DNA from: Anaerolinea thermophila | GTDB taxonomy: Bacteria; Chloroflexota; Anaerolineae; Anaerolineales; Villigracilaceae | Direction: 5' to 3' | Assembly (NCBI GenBank): GCA_020722305.1 | Contig: DYLB01000008.1 | Coordinates: forward strand, 1-25,217 | Length of the DNA: 25,217 bases | In this document: in pieces, positions 14,587-22,663 of the stretch | How the letters are laid out: each line of letters starts with the position of its first letter | How positions within the stretch are numbered: position 1 is the first letter of the stretch | Position numbers and translations under genes: made by a program | The notes under the pieces: model-generated | Seen by the model: only the letters and a program-made list of their open reading frames with translations | Told to the model about the DNA's origin: nothing | Database searches by the model: none

Positions 14587-15300
14587 ATGGCCCATGCTCG
14601 TTGGATGCCGACGCGTGAAGGGTATAATCATCCCATGACCCTCCTCACCGAACGCGCCTCCATCGAACGTTACTTCACCTACGCCCTCTGGCTCGGCCTC
14701 CTGACCGTGTTCTACAACCTGGCCGAGGGACTGGTATCCGTCTACTTCGGCTACTCCGACGAGACCCTGGCCCTCTTCGGCTTCGGCGTCGACTCGTTCA
14801 TCGAAGTCATGTCCGGCCTCGGCATCGTCGCCATGATCCTGCGCATCCGTCAGAACCCGGATACGGCCCGCGGCGAATTCGAAAAGACCGCCCTGCGCAT
14901 CACCGGCGCATCCTTCTACCTCCTGGCGCTGGGCCTGGCCGCCACGGCCATCGTCAACATTTTCACCGGGCACAAGCCGGAGACGGCCCTGCCGGGACTG
15001 GTCATCTCGGTCATTTCCATCTTCAGCATGTGGGCGCTGGTCGCCGCCAAACGCCGGGTCGGGCAGGCCCTCAACTCGGCCCCCATCCTGGCCGACGCCA
15101 ACTGCACCCTGGTCTGCATCTACATGTCGCTGGTGCTGCTGACCTCCAGCCTGGTCTACCAATTGACCGGCTTTGGCTTCGTGGACAGCCTGGGCGCGCT
15201 CGGCCTGATCTACTTCTCGGTCAACGAAGGCAAGGAAGCCTTCGAGAAAGCCCGCGGCATCGAGTGCAGTTGCGAGGACGAGTGCCACACGAACGGATAA
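14587..15300 (+). CDS. CDF-like membrane protein (cation efflux family), short form
   Basis: Polytopic membrane protein with the cation-diffusion-facilitator pattern: FYNLAEGLVSVYFGYSDE, ALFGFGVDSFIEVMSGLG, ILADANCTLVCIYMSLVLL and GFVDSLGALGLIYFSVNEG. Only part of the canonical HxxxD metal site is recognisable, and the usual cytoplasmic C-terminal domain of about 70-80 residues is missing; the chain ends in a short Cys-rich tail (IECSCEDECHTNG), so metal binding is likely but the substrate is unknown. Two starts are credible: ATG 14587 with AGGAG 5 nt upstream, or ATG 14635 (221 residues), which lies 6 nt after TATAAT and fits family N-termini better. The next gene follows after 26 nt. Confidence 0.85.
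   Translation: MAHARWMPTREGYNHPMTLLTERASIERYFTYALWLGLLTVFYNLAEGLVSVYFGYSDETLALFGFGVDSFIEVMSGLGIVAMILRIRQNPDTARGEFEKTALRITGASFYLLALGLAATAIVNIFTGHKPETALPGLVISVISIFSMWALVAAKRRVGQALNSAPILADANCTLVCIYMSLVLLTSSLVYQLTGFGFVDSLGALGLIYFSVNEGKEAFEKARGIECSCEDECHTNG
14601..14628 (+). promoter_or_regulatory. Promoter for leaderless start at 14635
   Basis: TTGGAT (14601-14606), 16 nt, TATAAT (14623-14628), then 6 nt to ATG. It lies within the longer reading frame starting at 14587. A further TATACT at 14532-14537 could drive the longer form. Confidence 0.55.
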
Positions 15301-15326
15301 GATAGAAAGCCCAGTAAAAATAACCC

Positions 15327-16502
15327 ATGCGACGCGCCCTCGTCCTGCTGGCCTTGCTCCTCGTCCCCTTCCAGCAGCAGCCCCCGCCCTCCACCGTTTA
15401 CCTGATCGAAGGCGGCCAGATCCGACTCCTGCCCGGCGGCATCCCCGACCTGCTCGAACTCGGCCTCTCGCCCGCCGACCGGCTGCTGGTGGACGGCGTC
15501 CCCTACACCCCGGAACAAGCCGTCCCCCCCGAAGCGCATACCATTCAAATCCGACGCGCCGTCACGCTCACCCTGTCCACACCAGACGGGGAGCGCACCT
15601 TCGAGTCTGCCGCTTACACCGTCGGCGAAGCGCTCTCGGACCTGGGGCTGGCGCTTTACAAAAGCGACTTCCTCTGGCCCCCGGCCGGGACTCCGCTAAC
15701 CCCCGGCCTGGAGATCACCTACCGCCCGGCGCGGCCCCTCACCGTCAGCGTCGGCGAGACCTCGGTGCAGATCCGCTCCTCGGCGGAGACGGTGGGGCAG
15801 GCATTGGCCGGGGCCGGCATCCCGCTGCTCGGGCTGGATTCCAGCCACCCGTCCGAAACCGCCCCACTGCCAAAAGACGGGCAAATAGACATCGTACGCG
15901 TCCGCGAATCCATCCTGCTCGTCCACAAACCTATCCCCTTCGACTCGGAGTTTACCGCCTCCGACGACCTCGAACTCGACCAGCAGGGCCTGATCCAGCC
16001 GGGCGAAGTCGGCCTGAGCATGAGCCGGGTGCGCGTTCGCTACGAAGACGGCGTGGAGGTCTCGCGCCAGGCCGAAGCTGAGACGGTCGTCCGCCCGCCC
16101 CAAAACCGGATCGTGGGCTACGGCACGAAGGTGGTCGTCCGTTCGGCCCGGGTGGGCGGCCAGACCATCGAATACTGGCGGGCCGTGCGGATGTATGCCA
16201 CGTCGTATTCGCCGTGCAGATCGGGCACGGACCGGTGTTACAACTACACCGCCAGCGGCAAACTGGTGGAGAAGGGCGTGGTGGCGATGGTGCGCGCCAA
16301 TTACAACGCCATGCGCGGCCAGGCGCTCTACATCCCCGATTACGGCTATGCCACCATCGAAGACATCGGCGGCGGTCTCCCCGATGGCAGCCTGTGGATT
16401 GACTTGGGCTTCAGCGACTCGGATTTCGAGGTCTGGACCGGCTGGGTCACGGTCTATTTCCTCACCCCCGTGCCTGCGAATGTGTTGTATATTTTGAATT
16501 GA
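15327..16502 (+). CDS. Secreted cell-wall protein with DUF348, G5 and 3D domains
   Basis: 391 residues with an N-terminal signal sequence (MRRALVLLALLLVPF). Two DUF348-like ubiquitin-fold units (about 75-190: AVTLTLSTPDGERTFESAAY, LTVSVGETSVQIRSSAETVG), a G5 domain (about 192-270: ESILLVHKPIPFDSEF to VVRPPQNRIVGYGTK) and a C-terminal 3D domain (about 285-375: YATSYSPC, TASGKLVEKGVVAM, ALYIPDYGYATIEDIGGGL, WIDLGFSD) that keeps the conserved Asp residues. This is the YabE/Rpf-like architecture, with a putative lytic-transglycosylase-like 3D domain acting on peptidoglycan. Co-directional with an LCP protein 36 nt downstream, suggesting a wall-remodelling group. Confidence 0.9.
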   Translation: MRRALVLLALLLVPFQQQPPPSTVYLIEGGQIRLLPGGIPDLLELGLSPADRLLVDGVPYTPEQAVPPEAHTIQIRRAVTLTLSTPDGERTFESAAYTVGEALSDLGLALYKSDFLWPPAGTPLTPGLEITYRPARPLTVSVGETSVQIRSSAETVGQALAGAGIPLLGLDSSHPSETAPLPKDGQIDIVRVRESILLVHKPIPFDSEFTASDDLELDQQGLIQPGEVGLSMSRVRVRYEDGVEVSRQAEAETVVRPPQNRIVGYGTKVVVRSARVGGQTIEYWRAVRMYATSYSPCRSGTDRCYNYTASGKLVEKGVVAMVRANYNAMRGQALYIPDYGYATIEDIGGGLPDGSLWIDLGFSDSDFEVWTGWVTVYFLTPVPANVLYILN

Positions 16503-16538
16503 TAAAAAAACTCCGTGTCTCAGTGGTAAAGGTTCTTC

Positions 16539-17708
16539 ATGAATCGCAAACGCTGGATCATCCTCGGTATTTTCGCCCTCGTCACCGGGTTTTGCGTAGG
16601 GGCAACCGCCCTCTATGTCGGCGCCGGCCTGTTGGCCTACTGGCGCGCCCCGCTCGGCCCCTCGCTCGACCTGCCCACGCGCACCCCGCCCACACTGGCA
16701 GTCAACACGCCTTTCCCGGCCGGCACCGCTACCCTCCAACCGACCCGCACCCCCTTCCCGACCTCGAACATCCCCCTCACCGGCACGGCCACCCCGTTCC
16801 AGATCACTTGCGGCGGCCCGCCGGTGATGACCCTGCTCGCCGTCGGCTCCGACGTGCGCGGCGACAACTACACCTACGGCCTGGCCGACGCCATCCGCAT
16901 CCTCCGGGTGGACTTCATTACGCCCCGGCTCACGGTCCTCGAATTCCCGCGTGACCTGTACGTCCAGATCCCCGGCATCGCCGACCATTACGGCATCACC
17001 CACGGCAAGATCAACCAGGCCTACCTCTACGGCCAGCCCGGATTCAACTACTACGATGGTCCCGGCGGCGGCCCCGGCCTGCTGGCCCGCACCCTCGAAC
17101 TCAACTTCGGGATGCGGGTTGACCATTACGGCGTGGTCAACATGCAAACCTTCGTCCGCATCGTCGACGCGGTCGGCGGCATAGACGTGGTGCTCGACCG
17201 ATACATCAACGGCAACGCCCCCGACAGCGACCCGCCCAAGAAGGAACTGATCTTCACCGCCGGTTACCATCACCTGAACGGCAAACAGGCCCTCATCCTG
17301 GCCCGCCTGCGCCCTTATGGAGGCTTCGAGCGCGCCGAAAGCCAGAACCTCGTCCTGTGCGCCCTGCGCGACAAACTCCTGAGCGCCTCGGTCGTCACCC
17401 GCATCCCCGACCTGATCAAATCCTTCGAGAACTCGGTTCTAACCGACCTCTCCCCCGAACAGATCAGCCAGCTTGCCTGTCTGGCCCCCAAAATCTCCGG
17501 CGACAACCTGGTCTTCGCCCGCTTCCCCGAAGAACTCTTCACCGGCACAAGGGTGGACGACCCGGTCTTGGGCTACACCTACATCCTGGAAGCCGATTTC
17601 GACGTCCTGCGGGACTACGTGACCGAGTTCGAAGCCGGCGCCTGGCCGCCGCTCGTGCCTGGGGACTCGCTCCCGCCCGAAAAGCGTTCATCCAGCTTTT
17701 GCCCATGA
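16539..17708 (+). CDS. LytR-CpsA-Psr (LCP) family protein
   Basis: 389 residues: one N-terminal membrane helix (WIILGIFALVTGFCVGATAL), a Thr/Pro-rich linker (about 45-90), then the LCP domain with LLAVGSDVRGDNYTYGLADA, VLEFPRDLYVQIPG, THGKINQAYLYG and VNMQTFVRIVDAVGGIDVV. Family members transfer lipid-linked polymers to the wall. In the late Arg motif the usual RxRxxDxxRxxRQ reads RLRPYGGFERAESQ, so the Asp and last Arg are changed and activity is uncertain. The last 4 nt overlap the ksgA start (ATGA), so the two are translationally coupled. Confidence 0.9.
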   Translation: MNRKRWIILGIFALVTGFCVGATALYVGAGLLAYWRAPLGPSLDLPTRTPPTLAVNTPFPAGTATLQPTRTPFPTSNIPLTGTATPFQITCGGPPVMTLLAVGSDVRGDNYTYGLADAIRILRVDFITPRLTVLEFPRDLYVQIPGIADHYGITHGKINQAYLYGQPGFNYYDGPGGGPGLLARTLELNFGMRVDHYGVVNMQTFVRIVDAVGGIDVVLDRYINGNAPDSDPPKKELIFTAGYHHLNGKQALILARLRPYGGFERAESQNLVLCALRDKLLSASVVTRIPDLIKSFENSVLTDLSPEQISQLACLAPKISGDNLVFARFPEELFTGTRVDDPVLGYTYILEADFDVLRDYVTEFEAGAWPPLVPGDSLPPEKRSSSFCP

Positions 17709-18571
17709 GCCCTTCCCCCTCCCCCGCCCCGCTCAACGCCGCCGCGGTTCTCCGTCAATTCGGTCTCCGTCCTGATAAAAAATTGGGACAAAACTTCCTG
17801 CAAGACGACGGCGCGCTGCGGAAGATCGTTGCCGCGGCCGAAATCGGTCCCGGCGAAAGCGTCCTGGAAATTGGGCCTGGGGTGGGCAGCCTGACGCGTC
17901 ACCTGGCCCTGGCCGCTTCCCGCGTCACCGCCGTGGAGCTGGATACCCGCCTGCTCCCCGCCCTGCAAAGCGTGGTCGCCCCCTACGAAAACGTGACCGT
18001 CATCCAGGGCGACATCCTGAAACTCTCCCCCGCCGCCCTTGGCCTGGGCCGGGACTACCTCGTCGTGGCCAACATCCCCTACAACATCACCTCGGCCATC
18101 CTGCGCCACCTGCTGGAAAAAGCGCCGCGACCCCGGCGGGTGGTGCTGACCATCCAGCGCGAAGTGGCCGAGCGGGTCTGCGCCGGGCCGGGAGAAATGA
18201 GCCTGCTGGCCTTGAGCGTGCAGGTCTACGGCCAGCCCTCGATTGTGGCTCACATCCCGGCCGGGGCTTTCTTCCCCGCCCCCAACGTGGATTCGGCCGT
18301 GCTCAGGATCGAAATCCTGCCTGAGCCGCGCCTGCCTTTCGACCAGCTCGAAACCTTCTTCAAGTTGGCGAGGGCCGGTTTCAGCCAGAAACGAAAAACC
18401 CTGCGCAATTCACTCGCCGCAGGGTTGGAGATTGAGCCGCTCGAGGCCGAAAATATCCTCACGCACGCCGGGATCGAACCCCGGCGGCGGGCCGAAACGC
18501 TTTCGATTGAAGAATGGGGGAAACTGGTGGAAGAGACTTCGGAAGTCTTTCGGAAAGCACTCCTGCCATAA
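17705..18571 (+). CDS. ksgA: 16S rRNA (adenine1518/1519-N6)-dimethyltransferase
   Basis: 288 residues; start at 17705 inside the ATGA overlap with the LCP gene. KsgA/RsmA dimethylates two adjacent adenines near the 3' end of 16S rRNA during small-subunit maturation. Motifs: LGQNFLQDDGALRKIV, SAM-binding LEIGPGVGSLT, acidic AVELDTRL, catalytic NIPYN (from residue 123), VVLTIQREVAERVC and the C-terminal FSQKRKTLRNSL. The last dozen codons (ETSEVFRKALLP) are encoded by one arm of a dispersed repeat, so the natural C-terminus may have been replaced. Convergent with the glycosyltransferase gene. Confidence 0.95.
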   Translation: MSPSPSPAPLNAAAVLRQFGLRPDKKLGQNFLQDDGALRKIVAAAEIGPGESVLEIGPGVGSLTRHLALAASRVTAVELDTRLLPALQSVVAPYENVTVIQGDILKLSPAALGLGRDYLVVANIPYNITSAILRHLLEKAPRPRRVVLTIQREVAERVCAGPGEMSLLALSVQVYGQPSIVAHIPAGAFFPAPNVDSAVLRIEILPEPRLPFDQLETFFKLARAGFSQKRKTLRNSLAAGLEIEPLEAENILTHAGIEPRRRAETLSIEEWGKLVEETSEVFRKALLP

Positions 18572-18600
18572 GGACACCTAAAAAGACTGCCGAAGTCTGC
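18532..18600. repeat. Dispersed inverted-repeat element, copy 2
   Basis: Arms AGACTTCGGAAGTCTTT (18534-18550) and AAAAGACTGCCGAAGTCT (about 18581-18598), same length and order as at 12934-13001 with a diverged centre. The left arm codes for the end of KsgA; the element fills the convergent gap between ksgA and the glycosyltransferase gene and can fold as a bidirectional terminator. Confidence 0.8.
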
Positions 18601-18612
18601 TGTAAATTCGCC

Positions 18613-19368
18613 TCATTCGCCCTGAAAAACCCTGCGCGCTTCCACACCGTTGGCCTTCAGATCGCGGTAAGCCCACTTCACCTCCCAGATCCGAAACGCG
18701 GCTTCCAGTTGGATCTTCAAAGACATTTTCGATTTGCCCCAGCGCCGGTCGGCAAAATAGATCGGCGACTGGGCGATGTCGAACCCCAGGCAATGGGCCA
18801 TGTAAGCCATCTCCACCAGGAAGACATAGCCATTGGCCCGGATGCGCTCCAGGGGCATGCCCAGCAGGGTCTCGCGCCGCCACAGGCGGTAACCGGTGGT
18901 TACGTCCCGCAACGGCAGGCCCAGAATAGTGCGGGCGTAGAAATTGCCGAAAGCCGAGAGCCATTTCCGCCACAGGGGCCAGCGTTCGTCCACCGCCCCG
19001 CCGGGGACGTAGCGCGAGCCGATCACCGCGTCCGCTTTCTCGAGAGCGGCGGCCATGTCAGTCAGGGCGGCCGGGTCGTGGGAGAAGTCGGCGTCCATCT
19101 GGGCGACGGCCTCGGCCCCGTCGGCCAGGGCCAGGGTAAAGGCTTCGAGATACGCGGAACGCAGGCCCAACTTCCCGGCCCGGTGCAGGACGCGTACCCG
19201 CCCGGGATGGGAGTCGGCCAACCGGTCCGCGATCCGGCCGGTCCCGTCGGGGCTGTTATCGTCCACAATCAGCACGTTCAAATCCAGCGGAAGCGTCAGT
19301 AAAGCGGAGACCAGTTTGGGCAGGTTCTCCGCTTCGTTGTACGTCGGGGTTACAACCGTGATTCGCAA
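18613..19368 (-). CDS. Polyprenol-phosphate mannosyltransferase-like GT2 (DPM1 type)
   Basis: 251 residues, the soluble single-domain DPM1 length. It transfers a sugar, typically mannose from GDP-mannose, to a polyprenyl phosphate. Motifs: VVTPTYNEAENLPKLV, VLIVDDNSPDGTG, the DxD metal site MDADFSHDP (D92, D94), VIGSRYVPGG, RDVTTGYRLWRRE, GYVFLVEM and FADRRWGKSKMS. No C-terminal membrane segments. It begins 8 nt after the response-regulator gene and is the last gene of the Roadblock operon; a functional link to that cassette is not evident from sequence. Confidence 0.9.
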   Translation of the reverse strand: MRITVVTPTYNEAENLPKLVSALLTLPLDLNVLIVDDNSPDGTGRIADRLADSHPGRVRVLHRAGKLGLRSAYLEAFTLALADGAEAVAQMDADFSHDPAALTDMAAALEKADAVIGSRYVPGGAVDERWPLWRKWLSAFGNFYARTILGLPLRDVTTGYRLWRRETLLGMPLERIRANGYVFLVEMAYMAHCLGFDIAQSPIYFADRRWGKSKMSLKIQLEAAFRIWEVKWAYRDLKANGVEARRVFQGE

Positions 19369-19376
19369 CCAAACTC

Positions 19377-20231
19377 CTATTTTTTACGGCGCAGCAGTTC
19401 CACCTTCAACTGGTCGAGCGACCCCACCCGGACGGAAGCCAATTGTAGCTCGCCGATCTTGATCGCCAGGCGTTTGGTGCTTTTGGCGACTTGTTCGCGG
19501 TCTTTGATCGGGTAGAAGTAATCGAGCGATTGCTCCAGCCGGGAGCGGACCCGCTCGGCGATGGCCGGCAAGTTGACCGGCGAAACGATTAGCACGAAAT
19601 CGGTGGGGCTGATGTGACCGAGGAAATCATCCGGGTTGCCGGCCTCGCGCGCGGCGTTGTGGATCATCAAGCTGACCGCCCGCAGCACATCATCGGAGGC
19701 GACGAAGCCGTAATCTTCGCGGAAGCTGTCCAAGTTTTCGAGCGAGACGATCAGCAGCGCCCAGCCGGTCTTCTCGAGGATCTCGGCCAGGCGTTCGTCC
19801 ACCAGCGAGCCGTCCGGCAGCCCGCTGACCGGGTTGGTCAGGGAATCCTGGCTGGCGCGTTTGAGGGCATTGCGCACCCGCAGGCGCAGTTCCTGCACAT
19901 CGAAAGGCTTGGTGATGTAGTCGTCCGCGCCCAGTTCGAGGCCCTGCAGTTTGTCGGCGCGCTCGCGTTTTTCGGTCAGGAAAATAATCGGGATATCCTG
20001 GGTGCGGCGGTTGTTGCGCAGGCGGCGGGCCACCTCGTAGCCGTCAATGTCGGGCAGGCGGATATCCAGGATCACAAGTTCCGGGCGAACGGTTTGGCAC
20101 GCACGCACGCCATCCTCGCCCCAATTGACAGTGAAGACCTCGTATCCCTGGACGCGGAAATAGGCGTTCAGCATTTCCGCTACATCGAGGTCGTCCTCGA
20201 CGATCAAGATTTTCGGTTTGACATCCGCCAT
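19377..20231 (-). CDS. Response regulator: REC domain plus degenerate GGDEF domain
   Basis: 284 residues. The N-terminal REC domain (about 8-120) is complete: acidic EDD 12-14, phospho-acceptor Asp56 in VILDIRLPD, switch Thr in FLTEK, and TKPFDVQEL. The C-terminal half has the GGDEF fold (NPVSGLPDGSLVDERL, LENLDSFREDYGF, DDVLRAVSLMIHNAA) but the signature is replaced by SPTDF (in GHISPTDFVLIVSP), so cyclic-di-GMP synthesis is unlikely; it may bind nucleotide or protein instead. No histidine kinase is in the window. It lies 28 nt after the V4R gene and 8 nt before the glycosyltransferase gene. Confidence 0.9.
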   Translation of the reverse strand: MADVKPKILIVEDDLDVAEMLNAYFRVQGYEVFTVNWGEDGVRACQTVRPELVILDIRLPDIDGYEVARRLRNNRRTQDIPIIFLTEKRERADKLQGLELGADDYITKPFDVQELRLRVRNALKRASQDSLTNPVSGLPDGSLVDERLAEILEKTGWALLIVSLENLDSFREDYGFVASDDVLRAVSLMIHNAAREAGNPDDFLGHISPTDFVLIVSPVNLPAIAERVRSRLEQSLDYFYPIKDREQVAKSTKRLAIKIGELQLASVRVGSLDQLKVELLRRKK

Positions 20232-20259
20232 GTTGTTGTCCTATGTTCAATCGGCTGAA

Positions 20260-20892
20260 TTAGCTGATCGGCTCTTTTTGAATGACGAACTCGCACACTT
20301 CGTCGCCCATGGCGATGCATTTGGATTCATTGACACGGAATTCGTTGCCACCGGATACCCACTTGAGACTCTCCTGCAGCAAGCCGACCGCGATGAAGCA
20401 GATCGGCTTGTCCGAGCCGGAGCGGCCGGTGCATTCTGAGCATTTATGAATGGTGTAAATGAATTCGTTTTCGGTTTCCGTCACCGTGCTGTGCTGATCG
20501 CTGATCTGTGAAAAGATCTTGGCCTCCGCCGGGATGCCGATGCGCAGCTTGGCTTGCAAAGGCAGCACCTTGAAAGCCAGGTCGCCCACACCCGCCAGAG
20601 CGCCGAAGTTCTTCAGGCCGTCGGAGAACATGGCGCGTCCCAGTCGCAGTGACAGGCCGCGGCCCCCGCGCGGTCCGTACATATCTTCCAGGGCCAGGTT
20701 GATCGCGGCGATATCTGCAAAGTCGAAACCTTTTTCAAGGTTATCCGGGAACGGGTTATCAATGTATTGGCTCAGTTGGGCCAGGTTCAAAATGGCGTTC
20801 AAGCCGTTCTTCCCCATCACATCTTCGAGGGCTTTAATCACGATCCTGCCAAATTTATTGGGGTAATACAAACCAGAAGGTTGAGGCCTCAT
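20260..20892 (-). CDS. V4R-domain protein (4-vinyl reductase-like sensor)
   Basis: 210 residues, no signal or membrane segment. The C-terminal part fits the V4R domain: YTIHKCSECTGRSGSDKPIC, then GLLQESLKWVSG and FRVNESKCIAMGDEVCEFVI, with five Cys that could bind metal or a small ligand. The N-terminal part (GLYYPNKFGRIVIKALEDVM) is helical, as in BchJ- and XylR-N-type ligand-binding proteins. It lies 13 nt after the Roadblock gene. I infer a cytoplasmic sensor or regulatory role because of this context; no evidence here for chlorophyll synthesis. Confidence 0.82.
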   Translation of the reverse strand: MRPQPSGLYYPNKFGRIVIKALEDVMGKNGLNAILNLAQLSQYIDNPFPDNLEKGFDFADIAAINLALEDMYGPRGGRGLSLRLGRAMFSDGLKNFGALAGVGDLAFKVLPLQAKLRIGIPAEAKIFSQISDQHSTVTETENEFIYTIHKCSECTGRSGSDKPICFIAVGLLQESLKWVSGGNEFRVNESKCIAMGDEVCEFVIQKEPIS

Positions 20893-20905
20893 ATCAACAC
20901 CATTC

Positions 20906-21283
20906 CTAAATCAATTTCGCAAGGTCTTCAGCCGCGCGGCGCATATCCAGGAAAATCAAGCCCAGTTTCGCCTGTTCGCGGGCCAAAGCCGTGAGCACCG
21001 CTTCTTCCCCGACCGACATCAATACGACATACCCCTTCAAGCCTTTGATATAGACTTGCTCCAAAGCGCCGCGCCCCAACTCGGATGCAATGCGCTCTCC
21101 CAGTGACAGCATGGCCGCCGACATGGCCGAGACACGGTCGTCTTCGACGCCCTGCGGCAAAGCCGAAGCAATACTGAGACCGTCCACGCTGACGACAGCC
21201 GATGCCTCGATATCCGGAGACGAAGCCTGTAATTCGCGGAGACGGTCTACCATCTGTTGTACACGATTCTTAGTCAAATCCAT
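20906..21283 (-). CDS. Roadblock/LC7-domain protein
   Basis: 125 residues, the single-domain size of MglB-like proteins, which act as partners or GTPase-activating factors of small Ras-like GTPases. Features: N-terminal helix (RVQQMVDRLRELQ), central strands IEASAVVSVDGLSIASALP and a second helix with DDRVSAMSAAMLSLGERIA, then GYVVLMSVGEEAVLTAL. The start MDLTKNRV (21283) is chosen over an upstream in-frame ATG at 21349, which precedes the promoter -10. The Shine-Dalgarno AGGAGG directly abuts this ATG, an unusually short spacing. First gene of a four-gene operon; no GTPase gene is in view. Confidence 0.87.
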   Translation of the reverse strand: MDLTKNRVQQMVDRLRELQASSPDIEASAVVSVDGLSIASALPQGVEDDRVSAMSAAMLSLGERIASELGRGALEQVYIKGLKGYVVLMSVGEEAVLTALAREQAKLGLIFLDMRRAAEDLAKLI

Positions 21284-21339
21284 CCTCCTCTTGCAACGGA
21301 CGTGTTCACTACCTTCAAACAGGCAGACAATGTGAAGCA

Positions 21340-21368
21340 AATTTAGCACATGGGTACTATTGTGTCAA
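21340..21368 (-). promoter_or_regulatory. Promoter of Roadblock-V4R-REC operon
   Basis: On the minus strand, perfect TTGACA (21368-21363), 17 nt, TAAATT (21345-21340). The leader would be about 50 nt. Confidence 0.72.
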
Positions 21369-21410
21369 GCAGGATCACGCGAAATGATGATCACCCGCCC
21401 TTACAACAAG

Positions 21411-21439
21411 TTTACACTTTACCCCGAATTCGATATACT
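21411..21439 (+). promoter_or_regulatory. Promoter of L,D-transpeptidase gene
   Basis: TTTACA (21411-21416), 17 nt, TATACT (21434-21439); the ATG at 21448 follows after 8 nt, so the transcript is leaderless or nearly so. Confidence 0.72.
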
Positions 21440-21447
21440 TGGCCCCA

Positions 21448-22620
21448 ATGAACATACTTATGAAACACCTGATGACCCGCTTATTCCTGACCCTGGTCCT
21501 GTTGACCGTTTTACTGACGCAGCCGGCCGCCGCGCAGGATTCCCCCTCCGATCCCGAACCGGACGCCGGGGCTGTGGTCTGTCCCCCCGGGGCTTATCCC
21601 TCCCCCCCGGGCGACTGCCTGCCACTCGGACCTTCGGCCTATCTGAGCGAACTCGCCCGCCTGGGCATGACCGTCCCGCCGCGTCCCCTCCCCGCCACCC
21701 AACCGGACCCGGCTCTAACCCAGTTGCCCTATCATTATTTCAAAGTTGATGAATTTACAGGGACCTCCCTATATGGCTCCCTGGATGCCGCCATCGCCAA
21801 GGCCGGCGGTGTACCACTGCCGCCAGGCTTCGTTTATCTCTCTTATACCGATCACATCGAGCCGGGAAAGGGTCATTATTTCCGGCTCCGCTCCGGCGAG
21901 TGGATCCCCGGGGATGGGGAGCGGATAAGGTCCTATTCTGAATTCCAGGGAGTCCAACTCAACTCCACCCCTGTCCGACCGTTTGGCTGGGTCAACAAAA
22001 TAGATTTTGCCCCGCTGCGCGCGGCTCCCGGCTACCAGAGCGCCAAAACGGGGAAAGTACTCAATCCCTACACGATTGTCCAGGTGTACGATACCGTCAA
22101 CGATGGGAATATGGACTGGTACTTGATTGGTCCAAACGAATGGGTCGAAGGGCGGCTGGTAGGCATCGTCTACCCCAACCCCACTCCCCCGGAAGGCGTC
22201 ACCAACGGGCGCTGGATCGAAGTCAACCTGGAACAGCAAACCCTGGCCGTCTACGAGGACTCCAGGATGGTCTTTGCCACCCTGGTCGCCAGCGGACTGG
22301 AACCCATGTGGACCAAGCCCGGCCTGTTCCAAATCTATGAGAAAAAAGAAACCGAGTTGATGCGCAACAACGACCCGTCGGATTTCTACTACCTCATGGA
22401 TGTCCCCTGGACGATGTATTTCGATGAAGCCCGCGCCCTGCATGGAGCCTTCTGGCGCGCCGGCTTTGGTTATCCGCAATCACACGGCTGTGTCAACCTC
22501 TCCGTTGGCGATTCACATTGGCTGTTCAACTGGGCGAATGTCGGCGACTGGGTCTACGTCCACGACCCCTCCGGCCGGACTCCCACCGACCCCTCCCTGT
22601 ACGGTTCGGGCGCACCTTGA
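21448..22620 (+). CDS. L,D-transpeptidase (YkuD domain), secreted
   Basis: 390 residues. Signal peptide (LMTRLFLTLVLLTVLLTQPAAAQ), then a Pro/Asp-rich stretch with one Cys pair (VVCPPGAYPSPPGDCLPLG), a middle region of about 180 residues with an SH3-like look (FAPLRAAPGYQSAKTGKVLN), and a C-terminal YkuD catalytic domain starting at RWIEVNLEQQTLAVYEDSRM. The catalytic motif is complete: HGAFWRAGFG and SHGCVNLS with His346 and Cys348. The enzyme makes 3-3 cross-links in peptidoglycan or attaches proteins to it. ATG 21448 is chosen for its position after the promoter; a TTG at 21439 overlaps the -10 box, and ATG 21460 is a possible later start. Confidence 0.92.
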   Translation: MNILMKHLMTRLFLTLVLLTVLLTQPAAAQDSPSDPEPDAGAVVCPPGAYPSPPGDCLPLGPSAYLSELARLGMTVPPRPLPATQPDPALTQLPYHYFKVDEFTGTSLYGSLDAAIAKAGGVPLPPGFVYLSYTDHIEPGKGHYFRLRSGEWIPGDGERIRSYSEFQGVQLNSTPVRPFGWVNKIDFAPLRAAPGYQSAKTGKVLNPYTIVQVYDTVNDGNMDWYLIGPNEWVEGRLVGIVYPNPTPPEGVTNGRWIEVNLEQQTLAVYEDSRMVFATLVASGLEPMWTKPGLFQIYEKKETELMRNNDPSDFYYLMDVPWTMYFDEARALHGAFWRAGFGYPQSHGCVNLSVGDSHWLFNWANVGDWVYVHDPSGRTPTDPSLYGSGAP

Positions 22621-22645
22621 CGCAGCAAAATGGGTATGGTAAACT
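22617..22645 (+). promoter_or_regulatory. Promoter of tRNA-Asp
   Basis: TTGACG (22617-22622) overlaps the stop codon of the transpeptidase gene; 17 nt later is TAAACT (22640-22645). The predicted start is about 12 nt before the tRNA. Confidence 0.7.
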
Positions 22646-22663
22646 ATCGTCCGCTCGATTACT

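Noticed and set aside
16503..16538. tRNA-like fragment (GTCTCAGTGGTAAAGGTTC) before the LCP gene
   Set aside because: No acceptor, anticodon or T-arm can be drawn in the 36-nt gap.
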